From Sisyra terminalis (taxonomy: Eukaryota; Arthropoda; Insecta; Neuroptera; Sisyridae): a DNA stretch of 64,000 nucleotides. The first letter of the stretch is position 1, and every line of letters begins with the position of its first letter. A model generated the notes under the pieces. It did no database searches. It saw only the letters and a program-made list of their open reading frames with translations, and was not told the DNA's origin. The DNA is taken from assembly GCA_958496175.1 (NCBI GenBank), contig OY292276.1, positions 25,810,001-25,874,000 of the forward strand. The letters are read 5' to 3'. The position numbers and the translations under genes are program-made. This document shows positions 10,554-24,400 of the stretch, one piece after another.

Positions 10554-13367
10554 TACAAACAGGACCATCAACAATTGATTCTTAAAGGCTTAATTTTTAC
10601 TGATTATGAATTGACTTAATATGTTTATATTTCGAAAATAATTTTGATAATAAATAAGAAATATATTTTTATTTATTGTCAGCTCATTTAGTGAATTTAT
10701 TAGAATTGAGTCTGGCTTTACAATTTCTACTTTTCATTGTTAAGCCAGGTCAAAGATTATCCAACATTATAAACGTACTAGCTTTGAGCAGTTTTTGGCA
10801 CCAATCTTAAGAGGTCATTTATAAATTTTGTAAGAGTAAAGCACTTCAAGGGAAAGGGGAAAATTTCTTACTGTTCCTATTTTTATTTAGTGGAAATGGT
10901 GATTTATTTGTTGTTATATGGTACGGGGGGAAGAGTAAGAGATTCAAAAATGCCAAATTTTGTATTATGTATTTACATATATATTTACTTATATTTACTT
11001 GTAATATATTCCTCAGAATTTAAATATATTTTTGCGATAACCAAATATAAATTTTTGGAATCATAGTCATTTCCTTTGTAATGCTGTATCTTTGGCGGAT
11101 TTACAATAGGTTCAATGCCATCCTAGACCCCATTTGATATGTTAATCGTCCTGCTTACTTCATAAAAAGGTGATTATTAACATAAAATATCTAATTTTCA
11201 ATTATTTATGTTACATGGTATGCAATAATTTTTATTTATTTTCACAAAAAATATTATGAACTTACCTAAAATTTTGTTAATTATAACTTATTAATTTTAA
11301 TAAAATTTTTCAAAGATTAATATAAGTAAACGCTTTTTTTTTAAATATCATACATTAACTCCCTCTTCCTAGTTTTAGTTTGCTTGAAAACGTCGATTAT
11401 ATCATTGTAATCCATTTAATGTACATTTAATTGAGGTTCAATAGATAATAATACCAGAGCTTTAAGTATTTCTTCATTCATACTTGCACACAACTTTTCA
11501 CTCTTTTCAGGGTGGAAAAAATTATTTCTCTTGAACAATTTGTGGTTTTGTGGTTGGAGCTCAAAAAATGCGTAGAGTACCTAATACTAACTTTTAGGAA
11601 AATATCTTGAAATTTTTGTGAATGCAATATGTTTCATATACTTTGAGCGAAGTGGATATCGCTTTGGGAAATAATTTCGTTTTGGGAAGTTTAAATCAAA
11701 AAAGTTTCAAATGATCGGATAATTGGAAGGAATAATGTTTGCAATAAATCCTTAAAGTAAACGATAACTAAATAAAATATAATAAAAACGCTTTTATCTA
11801 ATTGAACTTTTATTACTTTTATTTAAATTAAAATGAACATTTGTCTCTTCAAAATGAATAATTACAACAAATTATCAACCCTTACATATTTTATTAAAAT
11901 TTTTTACAAAGCATTTTTTTTATTTATATTTTTCATGCACTTAATTTTATAATTAAGAAAGATTGAAAAAAATATTTGGTAGGTATTTATGATATAATTT
12001 GTTAAATACATATAAAAATAAAATAACGCAGTGAATATAATAATTACACTGAAATGAATCCCCAAAACGGTTTCAACTTGAAATATTCGTCAAAAGCTAA
12101 ACATTTTTTAGTAAAATCGGTGTAATTGAATCATTGATCATTTTCAGTGTTCATTTTATCATTTTTTTAAAGCCATATCTACATAAATATGAATCATAAA
12201 ATTGTTATAAATATAAATAGAAAATTCCACACTAAATAATTGTTTTCATTTCTCGTTCTAATTGACTTGTAACAGCTATAATTAATAATATACTTGTAAA
12301 TAATTTAACAGGCAAAAACTTCTCATTTAAAATTGATTAAACTATCTAAATTGACTAGCCCAAATCTATTTTGGATTTGATTGTCTTCATTACACTGAAT
12401 TTCGAGAGTTCAATTCACCTCATCCTTGGCGTTTAAAATAAATCTTGGTCTTTTGATAATTAAATATATTTATTAACCGTTTATTGAGGTGTGGTTCGAC
12501 GCCAATGTTTAACAAATTAAAATTTTTATTTGGTAATAAACACTCTATTATTATTGTCAAAATTAATGGGAACATTTTTTTCTTTCTTTTAAATACAATT
12601 TCAAACTATGTTGGCTTCATTAAAATATTAAATTTTATGCGTATTATGATATAATATTTTTAAATTTTGTTACATTTTCATCAATATTAGATTAATAGTT
12701 CAAAGAAGCCAACTTTTATAACAGTAAAACTTTTCAGGTTTATTAAAAATTTAAGATTTAACAGAACTAAGAGTTTTATTAAACATTTAAAGTAGATTTA
12801 ACAAGAATTTATATTTTTTTAATATTTAAACAAAAATATGGATTAATATGACAATTAACTAGCTAAAGTCTATGAACAGAAAGGAAATGCATACATTAGC
12901 GTTTTGCTTTTATCGCAATACTCTCTTCTTCATAATATTAACTACATATTATTTCACTGCGTGTACATTAGTTTGTACTTTTCAAAAGGAATTCAACTTA
13001 AAGAAGTTTTTTTTTGTATTTTACTTTTTACTTTTCAAGTTAATGATTTTTTCATTTTCAAAAACAATTTAGTGCTTCTTGTGCTTAAGTACAAAGTGTA
13101 AATACTACCAAACCTGATTGTACTTTTATTATTTTGTAGTTTGAGATTTTCATTTCACTTGATTATTTCTTTGGAAAATAAAATTTCTTCCTTGATATAT
13201 ATATAAAATGATATGCTTGAAAGAATTTAAAAGGTAGAGCTGTGATTGGTCAATTCCTAATATTAATTTTGTTAAATGTTAGATATGGTTTCAAGAATCA
13301 ATGAAGCAATTTGGCTCAATGGATCGATAGTAAAAAAATTTCATATAGATCCGTTGCGTTAAATAGT
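10554..13367. other. Non-coding spacer
   Basis: Very AT-rich, with no supported gene. Two overlapping short frames at 12,872-13,101 are low-complexity F/L-rich and lack any domain. Nothing here resembles known RNA genes. Confidence 0.5.
10649..10654 (+). terminator. Poly(A) signal of the transporter pseudogene
   Basis: AATAAA lies 96 bases past the terminal TAA, in the same relative place as in the intact copy. Confidence 0.45.
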
Positions 13368-14462
13368 TTAAGGTAGTACCGTCGATACTACAACACAAGT
13401 GTCAAATGTGTTCTCTGTGTTATTTGAGTATTGCCTTATTACGGTCATAATTTATAAAGGTAGTACGTTTGTTTTAAGGATATTATGGAGATATAATCGA
13501 AGAGAAAAGTACATAAAAATAGAAATTTGTGAATCATTATGTCGTATAGCGTATCATAAGGCGAATAAATAGGTCGAAACTTAAGAAACTGTATATAATT
13601 TCAGGAAAAATTGGAAATATCACCAAAAATTTTAAACAAAATATAAAAAAAAACACAAAAAATATAGAAAACTTTAACTATTTTTTAGGGTTGAATATGC
13701 CTTGATTACAACTTAACAAATCAAAATATTGTTGGTTTGATGCTCATAAGTTATGAATGTAGAGTTTTTTTTACACTTTTTTATACACTTATTAATTTAT
13801 CAAGTAAAAACCACATTTTCGGTCTGTTTATAATTTGTTTCTTAAAAACCGTATGGTGAATTCAAATAAACTTATGCAAAATTAGTTTTCTCAACTTTAA
13901 ACTACATATTTTGGAAGTTTGGGATGTCTAGTAGCATTTTTTAGCTAATAAAATAAATTTAGTCTGTTCGATTACCGAATTTCCATAAGATTATGTATAA
14001 AATCATAGTATTTTAAATTGAAATAACTTTTTAACGACTAAGTAAATCAATTTAAAATTTTCACAGGTGGTAAAGAATTAAAAAGAAAACATTTTGCTAC
14101 ATTTTTAGTTGTCTGGTAGCATTTTAACATACCTCCATAACATTCTTAATTATTTGCTAATCATACACTCTGAAGCTGAATTTGTGAGCAACGAAAATGA
14201 TCAAAAAATACAAAGGTGTTTTATTTCCGTTGATACCACTTGCATTGTAATCTGAACGCTGCTTTTTGAAAAATAAAATAAAATCTATGATTTTTCGAAG
14301 GATCAATGGTAAAGGCAAAATTCTTATCTAAATATCCTTCTTTGGTTCTCTGCAACTGTTTAAAATTGAACTGGTCTTACTTATCTTACTTAGAAATGTA
14401 CCAATATGCTAAGTTTCTTTAAAATCGGAACAGTAGTTCAAAAACCGAGAGTACTACCTTAA
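13368..14462. mobile_element. 1.1-kb element with TTAAGGTAGTAC inverted ends
   Basis: TTAAGGTAGTAC at 13,368 and its exact reverse complement ending at 14,462 bound 1,095 bases. TTAA at each end could be a piggyBac-style target duplication or part of the terminal repeat. A further AAGGTAGTACG lies inside near 13,455. No transposase frame is visible, so it would be a non-autonomous copy. The 12-bp repeat alone is modest evidence. Confidence 0.45.
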
Positions 14463-14637
14463 GCATTGCTGCTTGGAACTAGATCTAATATTTTCTTCAA
14501 CAAATTTCACTAATTAAAATATTTATTTCTACGAGATATGAATTTGATTATGAATCGTTTAGATTTCTTTTTTTTGCGTGGGAACTTTTCAATTAAATTA
14601 ATGAAATAATTATTGTATTTTAAGTTATTGCCATATT

Positions 14638-14643
14638 TTTATT
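14638..14643 (-). terminator. Candidate poly(A) signal of the channel gene
   Basis: The minus strand reads AATAAA 27 bases beyond the channel stop codon, very close for a 3' UTR. A second AATAAA on the minus strand at 14,522-14,527 is an alternative. Confidence 0.3.
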
Positions 14644-14669
14644 TGTAAATTTAAAAAAATAAAATTGCA

Positions 14670-15414
14670 TCAGCTACTTTCTTCAATATTGCTTTCCTCG
14701 CTTTCTCTATGAACTAACACGTGAACGATTGTAGTGACTTCGTTGTTAGATGGCGGCGAGAGGTTAGTGGCGGGAGCTTCTGGTGAAGGTTCCGTAACGA
14801 GGATGCTAACATCTTTGCCTAATTGAGCCTCGGGGTTGATTTGCGCTGCTGTTTTTTCCGTGAAGCGGATACCACCAGACGATGTTCGCAGCAAAGGTGG
14901 GTGCGCGTGCAAACTACCCCGTTTCGGGCGTGCTTCCTCGGAGGTTGGATGAAGTGAGAGCATTGTGCCGCTCGTTTTCATCGACTTGCTGACCGTCTTG
15001 GCCTCCTCACTTCGCTCTGAAGCACTTGAGTGTCTTGGGAAGAACGGGAAGTTGTAAATGCTGCGACGTCGCGGTGTTCGTACGGCTCCCGGAAGTTGCA
15101 TGTCAGACACGGGGGAAGCTTGACTTACAGTTATATTGATATCCATCGACTCTCTGCGGCTTCCATTTAAGTTTTCCGCCGCATTCGTCACAGCCGCACT
15201 TGATAACAACAACAACGGTAAGTTGAGCCATGCGCCTCCTAATTCGCTTAGGTCTGATGCGTCTGACGCACGCGACGACTTCCGGGATGACGCTCGACTC
15301 CCACGGTGAACATGCAGGAACGCTGAAAGACGTCCTTGCCATCCCGCACCCGGTGACGACGTTTGCGTCATTTCGTCTTCCTGATCTATTTCTTTATCTC
15401 GGTCTCGTCTTCTT
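14670..15414 (-). CDS. NaCP60E: NaCP60E terminal exon: C-terminal tail and stop
   Basis: 248 codons including the TGA at 14,670-14,672. It opens [14 protein letters not shown] and continues [17 protein letters not shown] and [20 protein letters not shown], then [12 protein letters not shown]. The Ser/Arg block and AWLNLPL are hallmarks of the NaCP60E tail and are absent from para. The rest is Pro/Ser/Glu-rich with RRRS-type phosphorylation-like sites. This exon is noticeably more GC-rich than its surroundings. It is separated from the IQ exon by a 3.0-kb intron full of transposon sequence. Confidence 0.93.
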
Positions 15415-18400
15415 CTGAAAAAAAAATCGATAAGTAATGTTTTTTTTTTTTTGATTTTGTACAAATTTGAAGTTTGGATATTTTTCGTTTCATATTTCTA
15501 AACAAAACTATTGAAATATTAACGTTACAATATTGGACAATTATTTTAAATGGAAAAAAAAATATAGTAATCCGCCGCTTTATGGATGCTCGCTTAACGG
15601 AAATTCGATATTACGGACATGGCTAATTAAGTATCAAAATTTCGGTGTACGGATGAAATATTCGCAATTACGAATAAAATATGTATATTTTTTTCTGTTT
15701 TGCTTACATTTTCTGTGAGGAGTCCCAAATGTAAAATAACAAAAAAGAATCCGTAACTAGTTATCAAACGTTCTTACGAATTAGTATTTGATGTTACGCA
15801 GTATTAGGGTGTCCGTTTTTTCCCAAATTGAATTTTTTACAGCGATCGCCCCCTGAATTTTTAGTTTAAGATATAAAAAAAATTATCCAATACAATTAAG
15901 CACGGTTTAATCAAGAAATTAAGAGCTTAATTGTATTGGATAAGTTTTTTTATATCTTAAACTAAAAATTCAGGGGGCGATCGCTATAAAAAAACAATTT
16001 GGGAAATAACGGACACCCTATGCAGTATAGTGCAGTGTTAATTTAGTTACACTCTATATTTAGTGTGAATCAATAGTTAAATTGAGTTTCTTAACAGGAA
16101 TTTTTACTAGCTGGAACACATTTATCACTTTCCAATGGGATCTTATACTAAAAGAGGTTTCGGTTAACGGATTAAAGTAAAGCGGGGATTACTGTTATAA
16201 GTTTTGTAGTAGTGCCTCTTAGAAGGATAGTTAAGTACCACTATTTCTAGTTCCAATCCTTTTTAAATACATATTTTCTTAGCAATGTTATTGAGTGAAA
16301 TCCAATGAAAATTGAAAATAGTGATGCAGTATACCGTAATTCAAATAACTTGAGTTGATTATTAGTCATTCTATACTGTATTGACATGCTACGTAATATG
16401 CCATTAAGTTAGCATAAGGCAAGGTTTATAAAATACACAGGTGGCCTCATGCGCTACGTGACGTATCCAGAAGAAATTCCTACATATCTTCAGACTGATT
16501 CAAATTTCAAAATTCTTCATATGACGTCATATTTTTTTTTCTAATGGAGCAACCTGTGTAATTTATAAACCTTGAGTATAAGGTACACTTTTAAAATTTG
16601 TATAAGATGACAATAAACTATTTTGGTGTTTTTTATCATGCAAGAGTTCCGGAAAAACAATTGTTACTGGCATACTTTTCATAATTTTTCCTAGTTATAA
16701 TAGAATAAAAAAAAATCAGTACGGTATGTAGTGTTACGTTGACATTAAGAGCTTTTCTATTAATATTGATATTAAAATTTTTTTTTCCCCCCATTTCTTA
16801 GTGTTTTTTGTCGCTTTAGAGTTTTGAAAGAAAAAACTTTGTCGCTCGCATATTTTTCGGAAAAAGCACTGTTTTAAAGTGTTGAACCGAAAGCTCAATT
16901 TTAAGCATTTTCTCAATATTGAAATTTCGAACTTTATTGGCGCCATTAATTGGTGTTTATTTCGAGAGTACTGAAAATAAACTTTATCACTTGTACATTT
17001 TCTCGGAAACGCCTTAAAAAAAGCTCTTTTTGGAATTTTCCCAAATGTTGGAAAATCCATTTTTTTTGCACAATTAATTGTTATTTTTTCTCGATCGAAA
17101 GCTTTTAATGAAAAAGTAATGTAACTCATATTTTTCAATAAAATACTGTTTAAAGAAAAAACTCAATTTGGGGCACTTTCTAAACATTGAAATATCGATT
17201 TTTAACGCCAATAATTGTTGTTTTCTTGTGCCTCGAGAGTTCAAAAAAAAAATTTATGTTAACATTTATAATATTCTTACTTGCTTATATTATTTTTGAA
17301 ATTTAGATATTTCTTAATAGAGCTTTTATTTTTGAATAGCGTTTTCCATGAAAAATATTGAAATTTCGATTTTTTTTCGGCGCCATTAATTGGTATTTAT
17401 TTCGAGAGGACTGAAAATAAACTTGATCACTTGCGCATTTTGTCGGAAAACATCTTGTAAAGAAAAAGCTCTATTTGGGCTTTTTTCAAATATTGAAAGT
17501 TGTAATTTTCATGCACCATTAATTGTTGTTTTTTTCAATTGAGAGCTTTTAACGAAAAAGTATTACAACTCACATATTTTCCAAAAATTGCTGTTTAAAG
17601 AAAAAGCTAAATTTAGGGCATTTTTCAAACATTGAAATAAGTTTTTTTTCCCATTAATTGGTGATTCCTTGCCTTTCGAGAGTTCAAAAAAATTTATGCT
17701 TACATGTATAATATTTTTCGCTTGTTTAAACCAATTTCGTAATGTCAATATTTCCAAATAGAGATTTTTTTTTGATTGACGTTTTCCGAGAAAATATGAA
17801 AGCGATAAAGTGATTCTTTCAGAACTCTCGAGCGACAAAAAACCCCAATTAATGATTATTTTTTTTTCAAAATTTTAATAAGTAAAGCTCTAAACGTTAA
17901 CTCAACTCTACATAGGGTTTTCAGAGGAATAAACGTGCGACAATTTTTTTTTCCAGAACTTTTGAATGACAAAAATAAGCACGAAAATATTTTGTAGTTA
18001 TTTTTTACAAACCGCAAAAGCGTAATGCTAACTTGATGGACGTAAAAAAAATGTCGGTATTTCAAAATATTATATAACGTAAGAGTAGTATTAATATAAA
18101 AGTTTATCATAAACTGCCTAGAAAGGATAACTATAATATAATGTAAATAATGCTACATTTTATTTTAAGATACATATAAGGGTGAAACAAAAAACGGCAA
18201 ATTTATGGTTAAAGTATGACTTAACTTTTCGCAGAAACTATATAGAAAAATACATTGATAGGCTGCAGAATTCAGCATTTTTTTATTTTTGGAATGGAGC
18301 AGTAGAGAAAACTTAGTTTACAATTATGCACATGATTTAACTACACTATATATTCCAGTTGTAATAAGTAGAAACTTATTGTGTTAAAAAATTCTGGGCT

Positions 18401-21400
18401 TCATATTTGATAAATTTAATTATAAAAAAAAACTTACTTAAGATAATTTCTAAAAGCACTTTGAATAATCCGAACAGCTCGATCCTCTCGTTTCCAAATA
18501 CGTGTGGACGAAACAATCTCCAACTCTTTCCTCGTTGGAAATTGCTTCTTAAATTTAATGTCCATTTGATCTTGCAACTAAAAAAAGAAAACAGAACTAT
18601 TATGCTTCTTACAATTGCGTAAAAGTATCTTTACACTTATACATTTTTGGTTCTATTTAATTCCGGAAAGTATTCTCGTCAACTAGTTTTAATAACAATA
18701 ATGTGTGTAAAAAGATTTGGAGGAATGATTTTTTAAGATTTCTCATAGGTCACTATCAGAAATATTCAATTTTCATTTTTTTTTTTTACTTACATAAGCT
18801 TATGTGGTTAAAACAAGTTGACAAATATTTTTCGAAAAGGTAAATATTAAATAGTAAAAATATAAGTAAAAAGAATCTGTGATAATTTACCTGACGAAAC
18901 GTGTCAGTTTCCTCCACGTGGCCCAAAACGTGCTTAACCAAAGCGTGAAGAATATCAAGGCAATGAATCTTATTGCCTTTTGCAATTGGTAAGTTAAAAC
19001 TCACCAATGCAACAGTATTGGGCTTTGAAATACCTAGTGGAGGATCGAGAGAAGCAATAAAATCGGATAATTGAGAAAATCGTATAAATTGCGTTGCATG
19101 AGGGTCATATCTACAAAAAATCCAATTAAAATTTGTTAAGAATTAAGAAAATAAGTTACTTACTTTGACCATCTAATATAAAACATTTCAAGATCATCTT
19201 CGACAATTCCAATTTCTTCCTCTTGATGAGCTTGATTGAAATTTTCCAAAATGATCGCAATATACATATTAATTACTATCATGTAGCTTATTATTATAAA
19301 ACTAGTGAAATATGTAATTGATAAAAGCGGATAACCACAGTTGCCGTTCGTTTGGTTTTTGTAAAACGGATCGCAGTCAGGTGGTTGGATCATCAATGAC
19401 TCTAATACGTCGTTCCATCCAGCCGAAGTCATCAGCCTAAGGTACAATCAAATATTAAAGTCCTTATGAAATAAAATATTAATCGTTGGAAATTTACCGG
19501 AAAAGAAGTTGCATACTTCTTCCAAACGTTTCAAAGTTCACCATGTCGTCTAAAGCACCTTGTTGCTTCACATGGCCAAACACAGACATTCCAATTATCG
19601 CATAGATAAACGTTATCAAAGCCAAAAGAGCTCCTATATTGAACAAAGCCGGAAGTGACACTACTAAAGCAAATAGCAATTTTCTTATCCCTTTTGCAGC
19701 CTAAAACCAATCAACACTTCCAAGTTTAGAAAATAAATTGTCACATATTTCGTGTTATACTCTACTTTAATTAAGCGTAATATTCGTCCGATTCGAAACA
19801 CTCGGACAACTCGAAGTAAAGTTGGCGAAACGGGCAAATCTATCATGACATCTTCCATTAAAATTCCTAAAATCGACGCGAGTACTAATAAAAAATCGAA
19901 CATGTTCCATGGAACGGTGAAATAATGATATCGAAGACCGATAATCTTGACGATGGCCTCTGAAATAGACACGAAAAACATTAAGAATTTCACATACGGA
20001 ATGATGATTTGTCTTTAGACAAACCTAGTCCAAACACTGTTGTAAAAAAAGCGTTGCTAACTTCTAAAATGAACAAAACAGCATGTGGCTGATTATAATG
20101 CTCGATGCCCATCGTAAGCATGTTGAGAAATATTAAGACGAAAATGGCGATTTCGAATCGTCGCGAATTTGATAAATCGTAAAACATGGCCAAGCACTGG
20201 TTTAAAGGTCGCTTTATAACCTTTTGCGGCTTTTTTCGACCTAGTTTCTTCATCGCAGTATAATAATGCTTTTGGCTTTCAGTAAGAAACATTTCAAGAA
20301 CGCCACCTTCATACTACAAAATGTAGAAATGAGGTATTTGCAATAGATGTATTCACGGAAGTGGTCACTTACTTTTTTCTTGAGCATGTTGAAGTTATCG
20401 ATTATTACTCCGATGAAGAGGTTGAGGGTGAAAAACGAGCCGCAAACGATAAATATTACAAAATAAATGTAAGCGGGTAAATTGGCCTCTCGTTGCGGCT
20501 GAAGATCTACACCACGTGCATCGACTGCATCAGCCATTACTTCCATCCAACCTTCGAAAGTTGCCTTAAAATATAAGTTCAGTTAAAATTCTTGATTTCA
20601 TAGTTACTTTTCCTTCAATCTTACCACTTGAAATAACGCCAAGTAAGCAATTCCTACGTGGTCAAAGGTAATCTTGGAGTTGATCCATGAATAGTTCTTT
20701 TCGATGCATTCCCACATATCGTTTACCTCCTACAAATAATAATTTCAATTCAAATTTTGATCCATTGCACAGAGTTCAATATCATACTGAAATCGGCAAA
20801 AGATCTCCATTGTAATTGACACATTTGAAAAATTTTCCCCCAAAAAATTGAACTCCCATTATGGAAAAAATCAACCAGAAAACCAGACAGACCAGCAAAA
20901 CATTGAAAATACTGGGTATCGCGTACATGAGTGCATTAACTACAATTCGCATCCCTTGCCACCGAGAAATGGCCCGTAAAGGACGCAAGGCTCGTAACGT
21001 CCGCAGGGAGCGCAGAACTTTCAAATTCTCATTTTCTTCAATCAATAAACTAAACACCGAAACCTAAAACAAATGGAAATTAAAGAAACTATGGAAAATA
21101 TTTTTGATAATAAAAGCTTACAAAAACTATAACAAAATCCAAAATCGTCCAAAAACTGCTGAAATATTTGGAAAACCCCAGTGCGACCCATTTTAAGATC
21201 ATTTCCAACGTGAAGATAACACAAAATCCCAAGTTTGTCCAATAGAGAATCGTCTTCAAATCGGGATTTTCGTCGAGATAAATATCCTCAAAGCAGAGTG
21301 TAATGCTCGATGCAAAGATCAAAATCAACACAAACCATTCGAACGCAGACGTATCGACAACTTGAAGAACTGACGTACGAATTTTCATCCATTCCCGACC

Positions 21401-24400
21401 CGACTTCGTGCTCATAATTTGATTCCAACACGGACATCTACGAATACAATGCCAATGTTAAAAAATCCTAGATCAAAATTTGTTTTCCATTAAAATACTT
21501 CTCGTAGCACTTCTGAGGAAAACAATCGACTGGTACTTTTGGAGTTTTATTTTTCCCAAAAGCAAGCGAAAATTTTCCTATTCCATCCACGTACTGTCCT
21601 TTGGAATTTCGGCGTCCTCCTTCAGTGAGCTCATCAACATATGAAACCAATGCATGCCATGGAAGTGCCTTCTTACCATCGTCCATTTTACCCTCGACAT
21701 TCGCCACATTTTTCTCTGCAATTTGTTGATCTTTTTCTTCGGTCTTCAATTCATGCAATGGCTTCATTTCGTGCTCTTCAAATCTGATTTTATCTTTAAA
21801 ATAAGAAAAAAATGACAATAAAATGATTTAGAAAGCAGTATTTTGAATACCTTTTGCTTCTTTTTCTGGAGGTGACGATTTTAGTATGTGTTGAGCATAA
21901 CGTTTTTCATCATTTTCTTCAACGATCGACTCAGGTCTCGTTTCTAAGTTGTAAAACTTCACTTCTTCGTCCTTTCCTCCTGCTCGATCACTCTTGAAAG
22001 TTGCCAAGCAACTTTTTTGTAACTCCTGAGCTTTATTTTCGTAGTTGAAATCACTGCCACTAATTGGACGATTTAAGGCCTCTTGATAGCTTTTATTGTA
22101 GACATGTTCCTTCGAAAAACCCACACAAGTTTCGGAAAGACGTTTATCTTTGCCTTGTTGTCGCATTACTTCTCGAACGATATTTTCCAGTCGTGTGTTC
22201 GTTTCATTTTCCGACTTCTCTTGGCCATATTTCTTTTTACGAATAATCGAACGAATCCGATCAAAACTTCGTGCAAGCTTTGAATCTTCGCCAACCTCCT
22301 ACAAATGTTTTTAATAAATATTTTATTTTTTGGAAATGCTTTGCAATTGTCTTACACTTTTCTTCGCTTTTAGTTCCTCAGAGTTGAAGCTGTTGAGCAA
22401 CAAGGCCAAGAACAAATTTAGAACCATAAAATTTCCCATCACTAAGGCTGGAAGAAAAATGAAAAAGCACGTTTCCGCACCCTAAAATTTAGAAAGAAAA
22501 TCATTTGGGGTGATTTGAATATGTTAAAACTTTTCTAGTCTTACTTCGTCGCGTTCGGCTCGCATGCAGTCCCACAACGGTTCGATCCATTCACCGCATA
22601 ATATTCGAAAAATCATCATGAATGAATGGAAAAAGTCGTTGAAGTTCCATCTAATAAACGTGGAGGAACAATTAAGCGTTAGTTTTAGACAAATGTTTGA
22701 TTCGATACCAACCTTGGAACCGGATCTGGTAAGAACTTGTCAGGTGTGTAGTCTTTCGAAAATAATTGCATACCGATCACAGCAAAAATATAAATCACAA
22801 TAACTAAAACGAACGTTAAGTTTCCCAACGCTCCGATTGTCGAAATAATGATACTGAGAAGAACCTTCATGGTAGTCCAAGATTGAGCCAATTTTAATAC
22901 CCGTAACTGGAAGACATTGTAAAAAGTTCTTAGAACTAAAACCAATCTCATCAAAACTCTTAAATTTTGATTTTTTTCAAACAATTAATGTATAAACAAA
23001 AACACTGTACAATTTACAAAATGAAAAGACAAACATTTAAATTATTTTTGTAATTTTTCATAGAAAAGTGCAAGTTTTGAAAATTGAAAGAGGAAAGTTA
23101 TGTGTAAACGTAATTTTGCAATGCCAACAAAAGGAAATTAAACTTTGTCGTTGCAAAATGCGAAATGGAAAAGAAATAAGAATAATTTATATGTTTGAAA
23201 GAGAAAGAATCAAAAAAAGACTAACCAATCTTAAACCACGAAGAACAGAAAGTCCATCAACTAGTTCAAAAATTAAATCAAGAAGACTGGCAGAGACAAT
23301 AATCAAATCAAAAATATTCCAACCACAATTGAAAAACTCTTTACTTAAGGCCATTAGTTTAAGAATACACTCAAAAGTGAATATAGACGTGAACACCTAA
23401 AAACACCATTAAAATTAGCATCATCAAAGCAATCGTTCTTAAAATTATTTAAATTAATTCACACTCGTCCCGTGAATCCATTAAGTTGAACCATTACCTT
23501 ATTACCGATATCTAGCGCTTGTCGAATCGACTCACTCATGCCATGGTGTTCGAGTGCCAAAACTATTGTATTCAATACGATGCAAAGGGTGATCGCAAGC
23601 TCGAACAGTGGATCCCTCACTATCTTATCCAAGCTGTTCTGGAACTGCAGCCATCCGGCATAATCTATACAGCAGTGTGAGCAACTCGAGCAATTTCTAT
23701 CGGGCAAATCGTCTGAAATTGGTTGTAAAATTTTAATCAGGACATTGAATTCTAACACCCCATTTGTCTAATCCCACCTATTACAACAATATGGGAAAGG
23801 TAATCGGGTGGAATCGTGTAAGTGCTGTGTTTCTTTGCGACACACGTCGTCTCCAGTCCGTTGCACTTGATCACCCGAATTTCCTTCGGGTTCAACGTAA
23901 CCGTAATCGGCGACATTTCAATTCTCGGAACCTGCAAATCAAAATGATTATCTTTGTATTCCATTAAAAGTTTAGTAGAACGTACTACTTCAGCAGGTCG
24001 CAGTGAAGTATCGCTGTGTCGAGGACTTAAGCTCGATGTCGCCGACAAAGTCGTCTTGAATGGCTGTGGCGGACTTGCATTCTCATTGTTTGGGTGTGCT
24101 TGAGTTCGTTTTCTTCGTCGCGTCCGTTTTCGCGAGTAGCTCGCCAAGAGTACACCTTTGCGGGAATCAATCCGCTTTTTCTTCATCTTTGGCAATTTTT
24201 TCACGTGGATCGTTGATGGATCAAAACTAAACGTTGAATCTTCACGATGATCCGTAAGATCTTTTTTTCGCTCCTTTAAACACAGTATCAGTCATTAAAA
24301 TGTTATGGTAAACATTCGAAAAATTTCTTAGTTTGGGTAAAATGGTTACAAAATTAACTCATGGAAATAGCTCCTGAAGCAAAAAATCGCTTGACCACAT

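Noticed and set aside
12872..13101. Two overlapping plus-strand short open frames
   Set aside because: F/L/Y-rich low complexity, no start context or domain, overlapping in different frames.
15103..15418. Open frames in other frames and on the opposite strand across the last channel exon
   Set aside because: They are shadows of the GC-richer terminal coding exon.
16734..17138. 134-codon open frame on the minus strand
   Set aside because: It runs through the 439-bp tandem repeat, is K/F/N-rich and has no domain; the open frame follows from the repeat composition.
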